This document shows positions 48,561-62,100 of a DNA stretch of 64,000 bases, piece by piece (the first letter of the stretch is position 1; each line of letters starts with the position of its first letter). Below the pieces are notes generated by a model. The model was not told the DNA's origin. It was given only the letters and a program-made list of their open reading frames with translations, and made no database searches. This DNA comes from Sitta carolinensis (lineage: Eukaryota > Chordata > Aves > Passeriformes > Sittidae). Location: the NCBI GenBank assembly GCA_032173965.1, contig CM063283.1:34635743-34699742 (forward strand), read 5' to 3'. Both the position numbers and the translations under genes were made by a program.

Positions 48561-49164
48561 TTAGAGCCTGGTGGTGTCAGGGTTGTAATTATGCAGATTG
48601 AGAGTGTGAGGGGAATGGGAATCACAAATAGAGGCTTTGTTGGGCTTCAAAGGAGCTAATTCAGCCGAAAGCCGCCGTTTGTAGGTTTGAAACATGCTGA
48701 TTCTGGGAGTTTTGGTGCAAATCGAGGCGAGCGACGCGGTTTTGAAGTTGCCTTGGTGGTGAAGCAAAGACTGAAGCGATTATTGCAGAAAACCGCGTAA
48801 CTGTGTGTTGGTAGTGTGTAGGACAACTGAGGTGAAAGATGCCCTCGTATTGAAATGTCTGTCTTAACACAATCCAGATTCATAGGTGGGCTCGTAGCTT
48901 GCAAATATTCGAGAGATAGAGAGATGAGTAATGTTCACTTACGGTAGTGGTTTTGTGTTGTCTCTCATTGCCCAGCACTGTAAGAAGCCATTGTGTCCCT
49001 TGTGTCACCTACGAGGTGAGCAGAGATTCAGTGTTGCCCAGGATAGCCCAGGCATTACACAACCCTCGTTCAGTTCATTCCCTCTGGCTACGGCTTTAGG
49101 GGACCACCTTCAAAGTCACAGTCCTAAGACTCCTACGGTTCTGATAGGAAAATCAAGAACAAAT

Positions 49165-49396
49165 CTTAGGAAGTCAGGTCAGGTTTAGATTAGATATTAC
49201 AAAATATTTCTTCACCAAAAGTGTCATCAAGCACTAAAACAGAGTGCCCAGGGAATGGTTGAGTCACCATCCTGCAAGTATTTAAAAGATGCATATATAT
49301 GGCACTTGGGGATGGTTTAGCAAGGAGCTGGCAATGCTGGGTTTACAGACTTGGTGATCTTTGAGGTCTTTGCCAGCCTAAATGATCCTGAGTCGA
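49165..49396 (+). mobile_element. CR1 LINE 3' tail
   Basis: A diverged CR1 tail: an AGATTAGATATTACAAAATA segment, AGAGTGCCCAGGGAATGG, GCACTTGGGGATGGTTTAG and TTGGTGATCTTTGAGGTC, ending near AATGATCCTGAGTC. It is 5'-truncated and lies just upstream of the SLAIN1 promoter region, oriented away from the gene. Confidence 0.78.
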
Positions 49397-50239
49397 AGGG
49401 TTGTAAGTTCTCAGTTACCCACTAAAAATAGCTATTGGTCAGTCACTACCCAATTCTTGAACATTAGCTCTAGGCAGAGCAGTAGAACTATGAGCTGCTA
49501 CTGCCTTCACTCTGCTTTGTTGCTGTCTCAGGTTTCTGGTGTAAGGAGTGGCAGATATTGATTCTTTGTTCAGGGCATAAGTCAATTTTGAAACCATCCA
49601 GCCTATCACAGTTTTGTCTCTTTTGTTTATGATCTGGAAACTTTCTTCTGCATGTGCACAGGACAACAGCACTAATGTTTGCCAGTCTTTCAAGCACTCT
49701 TGCAGTGTAGATAATAAATAATAACCAGTCCTACAAGAATGACTCTAAAAATGTAGAGTGGGGCAGAAAGCATTGACTTCCAGATGATATAACTTCTATC
49801 AGTGAAGAGAGTAAATACAGCCCTCAGTGTACTACTTTGCAACCAGATAGCGCTTAATCCAAAACTTTGGTTGTGTCTTCTCTGTCCCTTTGGAAGCGAG
49901 AAGGGGAGAAATGAGAGAGTAAAAACTGTCTGGCCCCAATTCTGCCATGTGTTATTAGAATGAGTAACAGAATCCAGTTTTCACTAGTACAGATAGCTGT
50001 AATCTTTATTCCCATAGGTAAAAGGAGAATTGAGCTTCTACATGTTTAGTCCCAGGCAAAATAAGTATCTCTCAGTTATCACTAATAATGGTACTAGCCT
50101 TATTTTTTAGAAGTGCATTGTTAATCCAGTAAGATTGCAAAATTATATAAAAAGATGAATTGGCAGCATATGTAATATGAGTTTATTTTACATTACTAGT
50201 GTACAATCAAAAAACGGCCAAGAAGAAGTTTATTATAAT

Positions 50240-50488
50240 ATCAATGCTGGAGGATGCATCACAGCAGTAGAGATTCAGTTATATATCATAACTTTTTTTT
50301 CACTGAGAGTAGTTAGACATTGCAATAAGTTGCCCACGTAGGTGGTGGAACCACTGTCTCTTGAAACATTCAAGAGATGTCTGGATGTGACAGCTGGGGA
50401 TATGGTTTAGGGGTAATTATAGTGGTGTCAGGTTGATGGTGGGACTAGATGGTCTTGAAGGTCTCTTTCAACCTTGATGATTCTGTAA
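50240..50488 (+). mobile_element. CR1 LINE 3' tail
   Basis: A clear CR1 tail: AAGTTGCCCACGTAGGTGGT, a C-A-A-G-A-G-A-T-G-T-C-T-G-G-A segment, GGGACTAGATGGTCTTGAAG, then TCAACCTTGATGATTCTGT. A poly(T) run of about 16 follows at 50519. It is younger-looking than the copy at 49.2 kb. Confidence 0.85.
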
Positions 50489-51939
50489 AATACTCAAAAG
50501 AGATTAAAAATGGAGGATTTTTTTTTTTTTTTTTTAATTTGAACCAAGGATGCAAAGTCTTTTTGTGGACCAGCAAAAAAACCCAGTAAAGAAGTTTTCA
50601 AATGTCAGACCAGGAGCATGACAGTGTGGTCTGGATACATCACTAAAAATATCTTGATGTGGATACCAGTTTGGAGATAGATCAGGAGACACATTTGAAG
50701 GCAGTGTAGAGTATGTAGCATCACAGCACAGGATCTTAAAGTCACCATGGGAATGCTTGTCCTCAGTTATGAGTACAAGTAGTTGAAAATTTTCAAATGC
50801 CCTCTAATATTTGTTCTACCTACACAAATGTTGTATGTGGATATTCATTTCAGTTGCCAAAGAGAAAATGCTTAGGACTCATCGTTGTGCCCTAGCATGG
50901 GTACAAATGCATCTTTTCCAGAGAGATGCATTGATCATAGACATCATATCACCAAGAAAATGGTCTGGAGATTGGCTCTTCCTTGACTGGGACTTCTTAA
51001 GTGAGATACCCAGAAGTATGTGTAGAAAGCAGCTTAAAGTTGTGAATAATTCAGCTACCATGCTCACAATCAGTGTGAGAGACTATCTTTTCAAGGCATT
51101 TCCTGTACAAGTGGATTTAATAAAGAGTGAAAATGCATTTCACTGTGTTGTATTTGTTGCTCTATAGTAAGTGTACTTGGAATTTCACTAACACATAATT
51201 CCACTAATAACATAGCTTCACACAGAGGTGCTGGCAGGTAAAATGTGTGTTGATGAATACACTGTCCCATGGTTTTCAGGTTGGTCTGTCTGAATACTGC
51301 AAAGATGATTTGAACATCTTAGTCATTAAGTAGTTAACCTAATTGTTTGGTTTTTTAAACATAAATTACTCTCGTCCCAATATTGACATTATTAATAAAT
51401 TGTTAATGACTTCCATTCAGTATCCCAGCAATAGCTGATGAATTTGATCAACCCAGAACTTCATCAGCACTTTACAAACCACACTGAAGACTTGATGGTT
51501 CCATTCTTTTTGTAAGGCACTGATAAAACCCCAACCCAAATCATCCTAATGTGCCCATGAAACATGTTACTCCTGGGCTTGAGAAATTATATGCCCTAAA
51601 TCAGAAGAAATAGGATGCTACTTACACAGTATCCTATAGTAGGAATTTCTGAATCAGTGTAGTTACTAATAGGCTGTCAACGCAGAGAACAAAGAAGCAG
51701 GAAGTCCACAAATCCCATCTGCTCTTTTCTGGTAATAAGCTTGTTGCTTTGTGCTGCAATAGCTGCAGGCTGGATCTGCCTTTCAGGCAAGCCAGTAAAG
51801 AAATAATTGCTGTAATCCAGTCTGGGCTATACAAAAGATGTGTAACAATAAGGTCAGAGTATGGACAGTAAACTCCAACTCTCGTGAGATTATTTTGAAG
51901 TGCAGTTCCAGTCTGAAAAATGATCGTGAAAGTAGTTTT

Positions 51940-52480
51940 ATAAAAATAGAGCCACTATCATGCCTGCAGAAGTCCATCCTATCCAGTATTCTGCCTTTAG
52001 CCAGGGCTGATAGTAGCTTTGTAAGGAAAATATCTCAGAAACAAGAAAAATATTGAGGGATATTTTCCCTCTTTCAGAAGTCATTCAATCAGGACATCTG
52101 GATCATTTAATTTTGATAGCAACCACTGTGTAATAATATTCCATTTGCTGAGACCCATTTTTAAGCCATTTAAACATTAGGGCTCTACAACCCCTGTGGC
52201 AATTAGAGCTGCAATTTAATAATGTATTGTTAGAAAAACTACTTCTTATTATCTACTTTAAATCTGCTGCTTAGTAATTTGATTGGGTGCCCCTTAGTTC
52301 TGGTTTTCTGAGAAAGACAGAATGATTAATCATTCTCTATTCAGCTTCTCTTTGTCATTCATGACTATATAAAATTTAGATACTTCTCTTCCCAGCTGAC
52401 AAGCCCTAATTTATATAGCCTTATCCCCACAGAAGTCCAGCCAAAGCTCACATTGTTTCCTGTCTCACTCCATAACAAAA
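51940..52480 (-). mobile_element. Old CR1 remnant (ORF2 C-terminal end), reversed
   Basis: The plus strand matches the reverse complement of the C-terminal CR1 ORF2 region as I know it from amniote genomes: CTACAACCCCTGTGGCAATT, TTTAAATCTGCTGCTTAGTA and GGGTGCCCCTTAGTTCTGG, then the segment around CATGACTATATAAAATTTAG. It is heavily diverged with no open frame. The sequence to its right up to about 53.2 kb may belong to the same or another old element, but I cannot demonstrate this. Confidence 0.62.
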
Positions 52481-55400
52481 CCAGAATTTTCTTACCCATT
52501 GCTTTCTTTCTATTCTCACTCCATGTTTTCTTATAAAGCCAAATGATCTCAGTTAAAGAAATCAGCTTAACCAAAAACATAATGACTTTTCCAGAAACAC
52601 TCATATATTCATGACTATGATTTAAAAAATCTGCACAGACTCTCCTCCAGTATATCATACTTCTGTATTCTGTTATTTATTTCAATTTGTACAAAATGGC
52701 TTGATGAAAAAATAAGACTAATGAAATTTAGTTCCCCAGAATAGTTGTCATGTTTTTTTTCAAGGCTGATGTCCCAGCTGATGCTTCCAGTTTGTTTGGC
52801 ACCAAGCCTGCTTTGAATGGTAGGGTAAATGTTTGTGAGAACTTCAACAATCTAACACTTGAGCTGCCATAGAGGTTTTGCATAGATACTATTTAGACCT
52901 AGCAATTTGTTATTGTTAAATTTATACATTTACTCTGCATTATTTGAGCAATTAAACACTTTCCTGAAATTACAGCATGGATTTGTCATTCTGTGTCCCT
53001 TGCAAACATTTTTGACTTCCTAGCTGTTGCTAATTTCATGCTAATTGACTCTCTTTTTTTTATACTGTTTCCTTCTCTGAACTGCCATGGTTCCTTCAGG
53101 CTTTTTCTTTATTTAATTAATATTAAATTGAAGTCATTGTAATCACCTTTAGAATGGATTTACTATAAGAACAAATCCAAAATTGCATCATTTCAGTGAG
53201 TTCAAATTGCTCCGGTGCTTATGTTATCCAAAGATACTGTCTGTGAACTAAGCTTGGGGTCTGCTAGTTCGTAAATCCATCTAGACAGAATTATCCATGA
53301 CAGCTCTTGTTCAAGGGGTTGTTATTTGATTGTTATCAAATCACTGACTTTCAAATGCTTTAGACCCCCCCCCTCCCTCCCCCCACTTCCCATCCCTTCT
53401 GATTATTATAAACTGAAAGCATCAGCCTGAATCTTGCAAATCAGGATGGGTTTCTTTCTAATGATCTTCATCGATAACAAAGACTAATTAGACTTTCAAA
53501 GAAGTTTGAATATTTACATTGTCTCCAGTATACAAGTATATTGGAGAGTATAATTTGGTTTACCACTGATGAATAAGAAAGAGAAGGTTGACAGGGAGAT
53601 GTGGTATTCAAAATTGTTAATAAATGAGCTGATAATCTAAAAGTTTTTGAAAACCTTTTTGAGTGTGAAGAGCTGAAGATCACAATGACAGAAATACAGT
53701 TTCTCTCCAGGAGGCTAAATGTTCATGATATACCTTCTGCCAAGACTCCAGATTTCAGCTTGACTTATCTTCAGGGAACAATGGCAGTTGATTCAGGGAA
53801 AATGCCTTATTTCATGGTGACATGAATGTACCTAACAGTTCAACTAGTCTTGGTTTTGATTTTTTTCTTCCGTTTTATTCATCTTCTGTCATCTTTACTT
53901 TTGTCTATTTGCCTATAGTTGGGGAAGGAGTTCATCAATGTTGCAAAAAAGTGGAAAAAAATTAGTATCCATGTTAGCAAGTCCATCATGTGGCTACATA
54001 AGGGATTTATAACAGTTTGCAAAATGTTAGTAAGTATAGGCCAACAGACTCAAGGCTTTATGATGCTGCAAAGTGATTTAGAAGTTATGATCTTAGAAAA
54101 ATAAGCAGCAATATGCTTAGCATTGGTTATGTGATGAATGTAGGAAAAATTAAATAATACCAAAAACCCTCAGTCCAGCAGTAATTGTGTTTGAGAAGAC
54201 ACATCTGCATGGCACCATATCAAAAAAGCATGGAAAATTTGCAGTTGCTTGAAAAGCTTTTCTTGTGTCAAAGTGGGTGTTAGATTTTCAGATAGGGAAT
54301 GGTTTAAAACAATAAGTACCTGAACTTTCTTCCAGGTTCAATTTGGTCAAGCTAGAATCCTTGCTGAATATCCAGAAAAGCCCTTGTTATTTATTTTTAT
54401 AATTTCTTTTTTACTCTCAGATTGGATAGAAAAAAAAAAAGACTGTAAAAATAACGTATAAAAACTTGCATGTAAAATCTTGTCCTTGCACTATGTATAA
54501 CACACTGAATCACAAATGATACAATAAAATGGCAAAGATTACCTGAGGGTAATTTAGGTACAGTTAGAAAACTTATATCCAAACTTTTTTTCTGCACCCC
54601 CACTGTTCCATAAACCATATAACTTGCAGAGTACTTGAGTTCTTTTCTGCAACATCACTAGACTGGCGTAAAACCCCTTGCCCTTCCTCCTGCCATGCCA
54701 GAACTCTGAGTCTGGGTAGTGATGGATCTGTCATAGGTGGTGATGGTTCTATCAGTCTTACTCCTTCTGGATCCCTTTTGTCCATCCTGGAGATGTTCAG
54801 TCAGTGCTAGACACACTTCCAGGGCTGGGCAAAAGCTGGTCTAAAATCATCCCCTTCTGGGACAATTTGGAAATAGAAGAAATGCAGTACAGCAAAGATA
54901 TTTCTTGAGTATATTCACTAGATTGATAAAGGGTGTATGAATTTTGGTATTACAAAAAGAGTGTATTCTTCTTAGCTAGATCTTTTCCTTGTGATTCCAA
55001 TTTTTAGTTTCCTTTTCATTTTCATTATGAGAAGCAAAGTCTCTGCTATTTTCACTCCCTGTTTCATTTATGTTCCTACTGAGGAGATTCTGATTCTGAG
55101 TTAGAGGGCAGGGAAGTTTTTAAATAGTCCTGGTAATCTCCAAATTAAAACCCAGGAACCATAGTTCTCACAGCATGTGCCCTCCTCTGACTGGGTATCT
55201 GGAATATCTCTCACTAGAGTGGAGAGGCAAAAAAAAAATTGCTCCTTCCCAGATTTCCTCCTTCCACAGATGTCAGTCATGTTAGAACTGGTATGCTTGC
55301 TCCCAGAAGGAATTTTGCAGTGAGAAAACTGGTGTTCTGTTCAAAAGGCTTTACTTTTTCACATATGTCACTTGGGCAAATGGATAAAGTCAATACTCAA

Positions 55401-58400
55401 ATGCATTATCAATTGTGAAAAGAGCTAAAAACAGTGTTTAAATGCATTATCAGTCACATACTTCTGTAGATTTCCCAAATATTGTTTAACTGTTTGGCTA
55501 TTTGAAATTAAAATGCTACAAATATGGTTAGCTGGATTCTCATTCTTAATTCCAAGATTTGAACTACATACAGGGATAATATAATTCATTGTTCCGTGAG
55601 TGGAAACTCCCTGAAGGAACCAGAGGATATGAAGACAGACCAATGTTTTCTGGAATATTCATCTTACAGTCAAGTTTGACTATTAATTTCAATGGCATCA
55701 TTATTTACAACAACACTAGTACTATTAAAATTCTTTAATTGACTTATTTGCATAATGCTTTCATCATTTTCATAGTATTTTCTCCTTTTTCTGCTTTTTT
55801 TAGTATTTAAACATGTGGGTAAATGGCTTGAATGCCAGAAGAAGTTTCTCCTTTCTTTCCAGAATTGATTATGTCATCTTTTTTTCCTGAGTAGGTAGTT
55901 TTGAAATGTTGGCTGCCAATTGTTTTGACCACAATAGCTGTCTAAGCTCCTAAACAGATGTCTGATGACTGCACAGCAATGCCAAGACTCAGACAAGTGC
56001 TTTTGGCATGATTGTATTCAGATATTGATTCTAACAGGACCAAACCAGTCACTTTTAAGTCCTGGCACAGCCTACAAGGCTGTAGCTGTTAATTTATAAC
56101 TGACACAGTTATAAAAACCCCACAAAAAGATACTCCATTTCCAAGCAGCTTCCTTGGGAAGGGAGGTAAACTCTGAATTTTTCTTGGCTCATTCATACAG
56201 GTGCAGCAGTACCACCCATAGGCCACTGCTGCACTGGACACTGCACAAACTGAGAGTTCCTGTCCAAAAGGGCTCAGAGGCTGGAAAGATAAAGATACTA
56301 AGGCTTAGAAGAGATTATCATATGAAGATGTATTTGTGATAGTCTTCAGATGAAACCCCACAAAATTTTACACTCTCACTGTCCTACTCAAGCCAAATCT
56401 TAATGTAGACAACTCCTCTAATCAATCACACTGCTTTTAATTCTTTTAATTCTTAATTAGATCACTTGGATGAGATGATGAAAATCCAAGATTTGGTCTT
56501 TGCTCACAAGACAATGTATTTTTTTATTCAGAAGTCTTTCCTGAGTTATCAATAATGAATGTGCAAGCAGTGTGGCTATCCAGTGGAAAATGGGCAATAA
56601 GGATCCAGCCTGCGCTGGGCAGGGAATGTGGCAAAAAACTACCAGGGACATCTTGTTTATTCCACACACCCAGCTGTTCCACACAACCTGCTTAGATACG
56701 CTGGGGGAGACATTGAACTTGGCACTCCCATTTTCTGGGCTCAGTTCATCTGTTCAGAGAACACCATCTCTGTGGTTTTAAAAGGTGGTAGTTATTGAGA
56801 TGTTCGAGAAGGTCTGATTTTAGCAGGTTGTGCCAAACATATTTGAGAATACCTGCAGATTTTTCTTTCTGAAATGCAAGGAACATTTGTAAGTCCTAGT
56901 TTTACTGATGCAGGATATTAGAGTTGAGTTGCTCAGACCAGGCAAAGCACAAAACAGAAGAGGAGGCCTTTGAAGTCAAAGAAAGACCTTATCAGTTTAA
57001 GAACTTGGTTGTTCTGCATCAATTAAGCAGCTAAACAGAGCTATTTTGGTCAACAATTTCAGACTTTGGCACATCAAACCTACCTAAGTATTTAGTCTCT
57101 TTATCCTTTGCCTTTATGGAATGATGGATGACTCTGCTGCTGTGAAGAAAAATGAGGTGTTATGGTGCATCCAAAGGAAGAAAAGAAGGCATTTCTCCCT
57201 CATAGTTTGGCATTGACTAGTCTGAAAGCTGAAACCACCTCCTGATGTATTGGAGTAACTACAATGAGCAATGTGCAGATATGATCAGAGAGCAAAACCA
57301 ACCAAGAAAGTGGATACTTTTCATTCTAAACAATGAGATTATGTTAAAATATCAAGTATCAAGGAAGGCAAGCAGAGTAGCAGAGTTCTGACCTTTCCGT
57401 TGTGAGTAAATGAACTGAACACCTGAAGCTATCCCAACACTATCCACATCCCTATAAGAAGAAGCAAGGAATAGAGGTGACCTATGGAAAAAAATGCAAG
57501 ATACATTTGATGTTCTTTACAAGCCTAGCTAAGAAGACTCTGTGAAGTAACAGACAGTATGTCTTGTCAAACTGACACGGATCTTTATTTCAAGAGGAAG
57601 AGGATGAGGGGACAGTGTTACTCTGTGTCAAGCACTGATAGGGAGGGACTCTCAGGATGAGCATTCTGTGGGAACCTACACAGGATACAACAGAATATAT
57701 TAACTCAGCAAAGATGTTCTTATGACATTCCTTGTTCTTATAAATAACAGTAGCTTTGAAGCAATCTACATATTTAAATGCATCAATACGCATTAAATGC
57801 ATTATTTCACTCCTTTCCTCTGATTGCTTGATTCTCCTCCCCGTAGAGCAATGCCCCAGCTTTGTAAAATAAAGTATCCATTACACACTGAAAAAATGGG
57901 CCTCATGAATCATAAACCCCCACATAATTTAGTACATCATCTCTAAATACAGCTTTTCAGTCTAATTTAATGTATTATTGAAGATAACACATTCATTAAA
58001 ACAGCTGCCAGCAAACTCTTCATTTGGATTGTTTCATGCAAGGACTAGTCAAAGGGAAATGAAACACCACAGGCTAATGATATGCAAAAAGGACAAAAAA
58101 CATTTAAGTTTTGATACTTTGGTATTGAGATGTTAATATGATTTTTCTTAATGAGTACTGCTCTGCCAGATTTTATATGGTAAATCACAAACCTGGTGTT
58201 TCTTCTTATCCAACTTACAACATATAATAAAAAATAACAAAAAAACACATGGCAAAATTACCAGGGCTGTTCAGTGAGGATGATTTAATGAGCACAGAAT
58301 TATTATTTATTGTTTCTTGTTGCTACTTCTTTGTCAGTGAGCATTTAAATAGCAGATATTTTCATCCAGAGCTTGTGGTCTCTGGGGGAGTGAACTAAAA

Positions 58401-61303
58401 TCTCTCATCCCCTCAAACACTAGAAGTCCTAGATTCTAATGTGCTGGCTCAAATGAATGTCTAACATCTTCCATTGTATCTGGACTTTAGCAATAGGTGT
58501 TGGTGCATCAACAGGACCAAATTTGTGATATTATAATTTTGCCACTACTTTTTTCACCCATTATTGTGCAAATCATTGTTTCCAGGTAAATCACAGAGTT
58601 TTAAAAACTATAGTTTAACTAGGATATGTCATCAGCAAGAGACACACACCAGAAAAAATATCAATAATTAAGGATTTATTGGAGTTACTGACATTAATTC
58701 ATAAGATATCAATAAAATTAACAAAACAAAATATCTACTGTCTCATTTCTCCATTGCATAATCACTCTGAATATCCTGTAAGCCAGACAACATCCTTATT
58801 CAGCTGTAGGCCCAATGGTCTAAATTACACAGACATCCATACTTCCTGCCTCCCCTATGAAATGTGCAGTCTAGGAGAGAGAGTTTGTCTGGTACAGCCA
58901 CTCACCAGTCTGTTATCAACCTATGACTTTAATACTTTGTGTGCTTTTAAGCTCTTGCCTAGGTCCATAAGCCTCCAAACACTAACTGTCATGGTCATAT
59001 CCAGGAAGTCCTTTTAAACTGAGATGTAAGGCAGAAAAATCAGTTCTGAATAACCATAATCTAAAGCATCTCATGACAAAGACTAGTAGTCAATGCCTTT
59101 GTCTGTCCAGTAAGCTACTGAACTATTGATTATTTTAGGTAACATATTATAACAAAGCATGAATTCTTTCAGGTTCTATACTTGTATACACATACAGTCT
59201 CCAGAAGGAAAAAAAAAATGCTTTCACTGTAGTCTCAAAGGAAGGAATGTATCTGACCTAGTGTAGATGTCTAGAAATATGAGCTGTTCATTCCAGGTTC
59301 CTTTGCAAACCATGGAAGTAAGATGTACATTGGTTAACGTCACAGTAAATAGGTGTTTGCAGTCTGACGAATTGAATTGTTTCCTAAAAACTTCCGCCTC
59401 TCTATATAAGATAGAGTATATCAAGTAACTCAGAGACAGGAGTCTACATTGTAGATGTATAAATTTAGGCAAGATGAATCCATCCAAAGTGGTTAGATAG
59501 TCAATTTAATAAAGTAGGAAATATAAATACAACAACATAATGTCATGCAAAGTATGTATCTTATTATTTCATGGCAGCTATTTAGTGTGCACTTCTTTAA
59601 AAAATGGTGATTTAATAATTACCAGAATTACAAACATGAAGTGGGGTAGTTTTACTCAAAATCCTCTAGCAATTTTTTGTCTGGAATCCTTCTGCAGTAG
59701 TAGAGATGCATTTTCCAAAGATGAGCTTTTCCATCTCAAATTTATTATTTAAGTTACTTGGGAAGAACCTTTCTCTGGAGGTTGATGTTTCCCCTTGAAG
59801 GTGCGTTATGAACCCACTTCCCTCTGCATGAAAGCAGTAGTTTAAACTGAATAGCTGACTTCTAAATGGCTAATCTTGATGAGGTGAGTGAACCCCATTC
59901 GTGCTATATTAAGCAAACACATCTTTACATTGGAGGAAAAGAGAATACAGCCCCTTCAACTTGAAAGTGTAGGAATGTCCTAACATTCAGAAAATTTCAA
60001 TAAATTATCATTGATTTTACATACAATTTAGTGGTTTCACAGATCTGGTAAATATACTGACCGAGATCTTGTTTTGCTTCCTGCAATGTGTGTATAAAAA
60101 TGCATCTAAATTCTCATTAAATTAATTCCTTTGATAATCATGCAGTAGGACTTCATTCAGACAATTCCCAGCAGTAAAAATTAATAATTTCCCCCAGTGA
60201 ATTAAAAGGCTGATACATTTAACTAAACAATAGTAACTTCTTCATCATACATTCTTTATGTCAAAATTAGTAGATCCATTTTTCTGCAAGAGAGAAAAGA
60301 TTGATCAGAGATGCCAAGCAAAGCAGTATGCTCTAAATATCCTACAAGGAAACTTTAGATTTTTTTTTCTCTTTTAAAATGTCCACTGAAGTCTATCTTG
60401 TAACTTGATGAAATAGGATATGCCAATTTATTGTGCTTAATATAGAGACCCTTGGTATGTCTTTCTAAAATTTTATAACTGTTCCTATGCTTTATTATTT
60501 TTCTAATCTGATTATTTTCAAAGTTCCCCATTCCATCAGATTTTGCAATGAGTTAATAACAAAAATACTTCAAGAAAACAAAATTTTAATATAATTTTAG
60601 TTAACATGATCTTATCTCAGTATTACATAGTTGAAAACCAGCTTATCAGAGTATTTCATCTATGTCTCTGTCATAATTTTAAAATCAGAGATATTGATTT
60701 TCAGTATTGTGAAATAATAATTGTCATGAAGAGACTTAAAATCTAGCAACTTCTAGAAAAATTAATAAAACAAAATGTTCATTTGTTCCTGCATTGCACA
60801 TATTTTTACTCACTTTGCTCCTCACAAAGGTAAGGATCATAATCACAGTGAAATCTTTTCATTATGATTTCATAGATTTTGTATCTTCTCTCTACTGGTC
60901 ACAATTACTCCACTAGGTGAAAATACCTCTGCACCATGGCTTATTTGTTTCAGCAGAACAAGCTGATTCTCAGATGGCCTTGCAATTTATTCTCACTTCC
61001 AGGGCAAGGTGCCATTGCCTCTCTCTAGGTGTCTCTATTGATTGCACAGAAAGACCTGCAGAGATGAACTTGCAGTGCAACCAAGATCTCTGTATCTCTC
61101 ACAGATACAGAATTATTGTGTTCAGAACCCGGGGTTGGATATCATCCTAAGCATCCAGACTTGCTGAAGCAGATGCTTTGAAAAGGTTTAAGTGCACACA
61201 AATGAGCAAAAGCTACAGCTGTGTTGTCATATATTGAAGTCTTTTGAATAAAGTTCACTAAATGGTTTTTCCTACATTCAGTATTATACATCTTGTGCCT
61301 TAC

Positions 61304-61406
61304 CTTTAACTTTGGAATAGCAAGGCTCACAGTGCACAGTTTGTTTGTAAATCCAAATGCTGTCTCCTGCTTTTAGATCTTCTAGAGGTCTCTTACATAC
61401 TTCACA
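61304..61406 (-). CDS. SCEL: SCEL exon, second half of LIM domain
   Basis: The 103-base exon reads C-E-V-C-K-R-P-L-E-D-L-K-A-G-D-S-I-W, then I-Y-K-Q-T-V-H-C-E-P-C-Y-S-K-V-K. The acceptor is TTGAAG|TGT, in phase 0 with the preceding exon, giving the F-K-C-E-V-C junction. It carries the second zinc site. A strong donor, AAAG|GTAAGG, lies at 61303, implying one more exon to the left that I could not find. If that donor is not used, the frame runs seven more codons (G-K-A-Q-D-V-stop) and ends at 61284, so this could instead be the terminal exon. Confidence 0.87.
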
Positions 61407-61984
61407 CTTCAACAAACCAGTCAAAGAATGAAGAAAAATTAAAATGAAGCATTTCTCCAATACTCTTACCAGCATGCTTTCCTTTAGGAAACAAGCAACT
61501 CCATACCAGAATCAGAGTTTTTAGTACCAAAATATAAAAACTGAACTCTGGAAGAATAGTTTTAGACAACAGAAAGTTAGATATCTGACTGATATCTCAG
61601 CTTTGGACATCTAAAAATCAGATACCAGTGTCTCGGCTGGTTGCCTAGGTACTCGTTATAGTCAACAACCCTGTCTTTCCCCCAGACGTTTCCAAAGGGT
61701 ATTTTTACTTTCTCTGTCTTAGCTTAGGGGTTTATCCTACATTAAGATGAATCACCATTTTGAGATCCTATTCTTTCTTCACTGAATAAAGAATGATCAC
61801 ACATATTCATCCAACTCAGAGTCAATCTTAAAGAATCTAGGCCTGCTTATTTCAAAATATCTTATGACACTTTTCTTAACAGTTAGCTATGTCTCCCATT
61901 CTTGTAGAATCTGGAAACTGCTTTCACCTTTTCAACCTCGAAAAAGCTGATTTTTTAAGGTAGAGAAGCATCACCCATGTTTCA

Positions 61985-62100
61985 CATATGACAATGCACA
62001 GATACAGAGGCTGACTTACCAAGGTCACAAGGAAAGCCTACAGTGGATCAAAGAGCATGGTAATTTGATATAGAAACTAGGATCTTAATACTAAATGATC
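61985..62100 (+). repeat. Ancient core-SINE/MIR-like fragment
   Basis: The stretch around GGCTGACTTACCAAGGTCAC, continuing A-A-G-G-A-A-A-G-C-C-T-A-C-A-G-T and a later AACTAGGATCTTAA, resembles the widespread amniote SINE segment that reads roughly 'agtgacttgcccaaggtcac'. It is strongly diverged. It lies in the intron between the two SCEL exons. The identification is from memory and weak. Confidence 0.45.

Larger units (their letters stand above)
48561..61283. other. SCEL-SLAIN1 intergenic region (or SCEL 3' end)
   Basis: It contains the three CR1 pieces listed, a poly(T) run at 50519-50535, a C-rich run at about 53.36-53.39 kb and otherwise AT-rich DNA. A perfect octamer ATTTGCAT is at 55746-55753. 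The stretches at 57.76-58.25 and 60.0-60.25 kb have the AT-rich, homeodomain-site-rich look of conserved noncoding elements. A last SCEL exon and 3' UTR may lie close to the right end of this region. No independent gene is seen. Confidence 0.6.
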
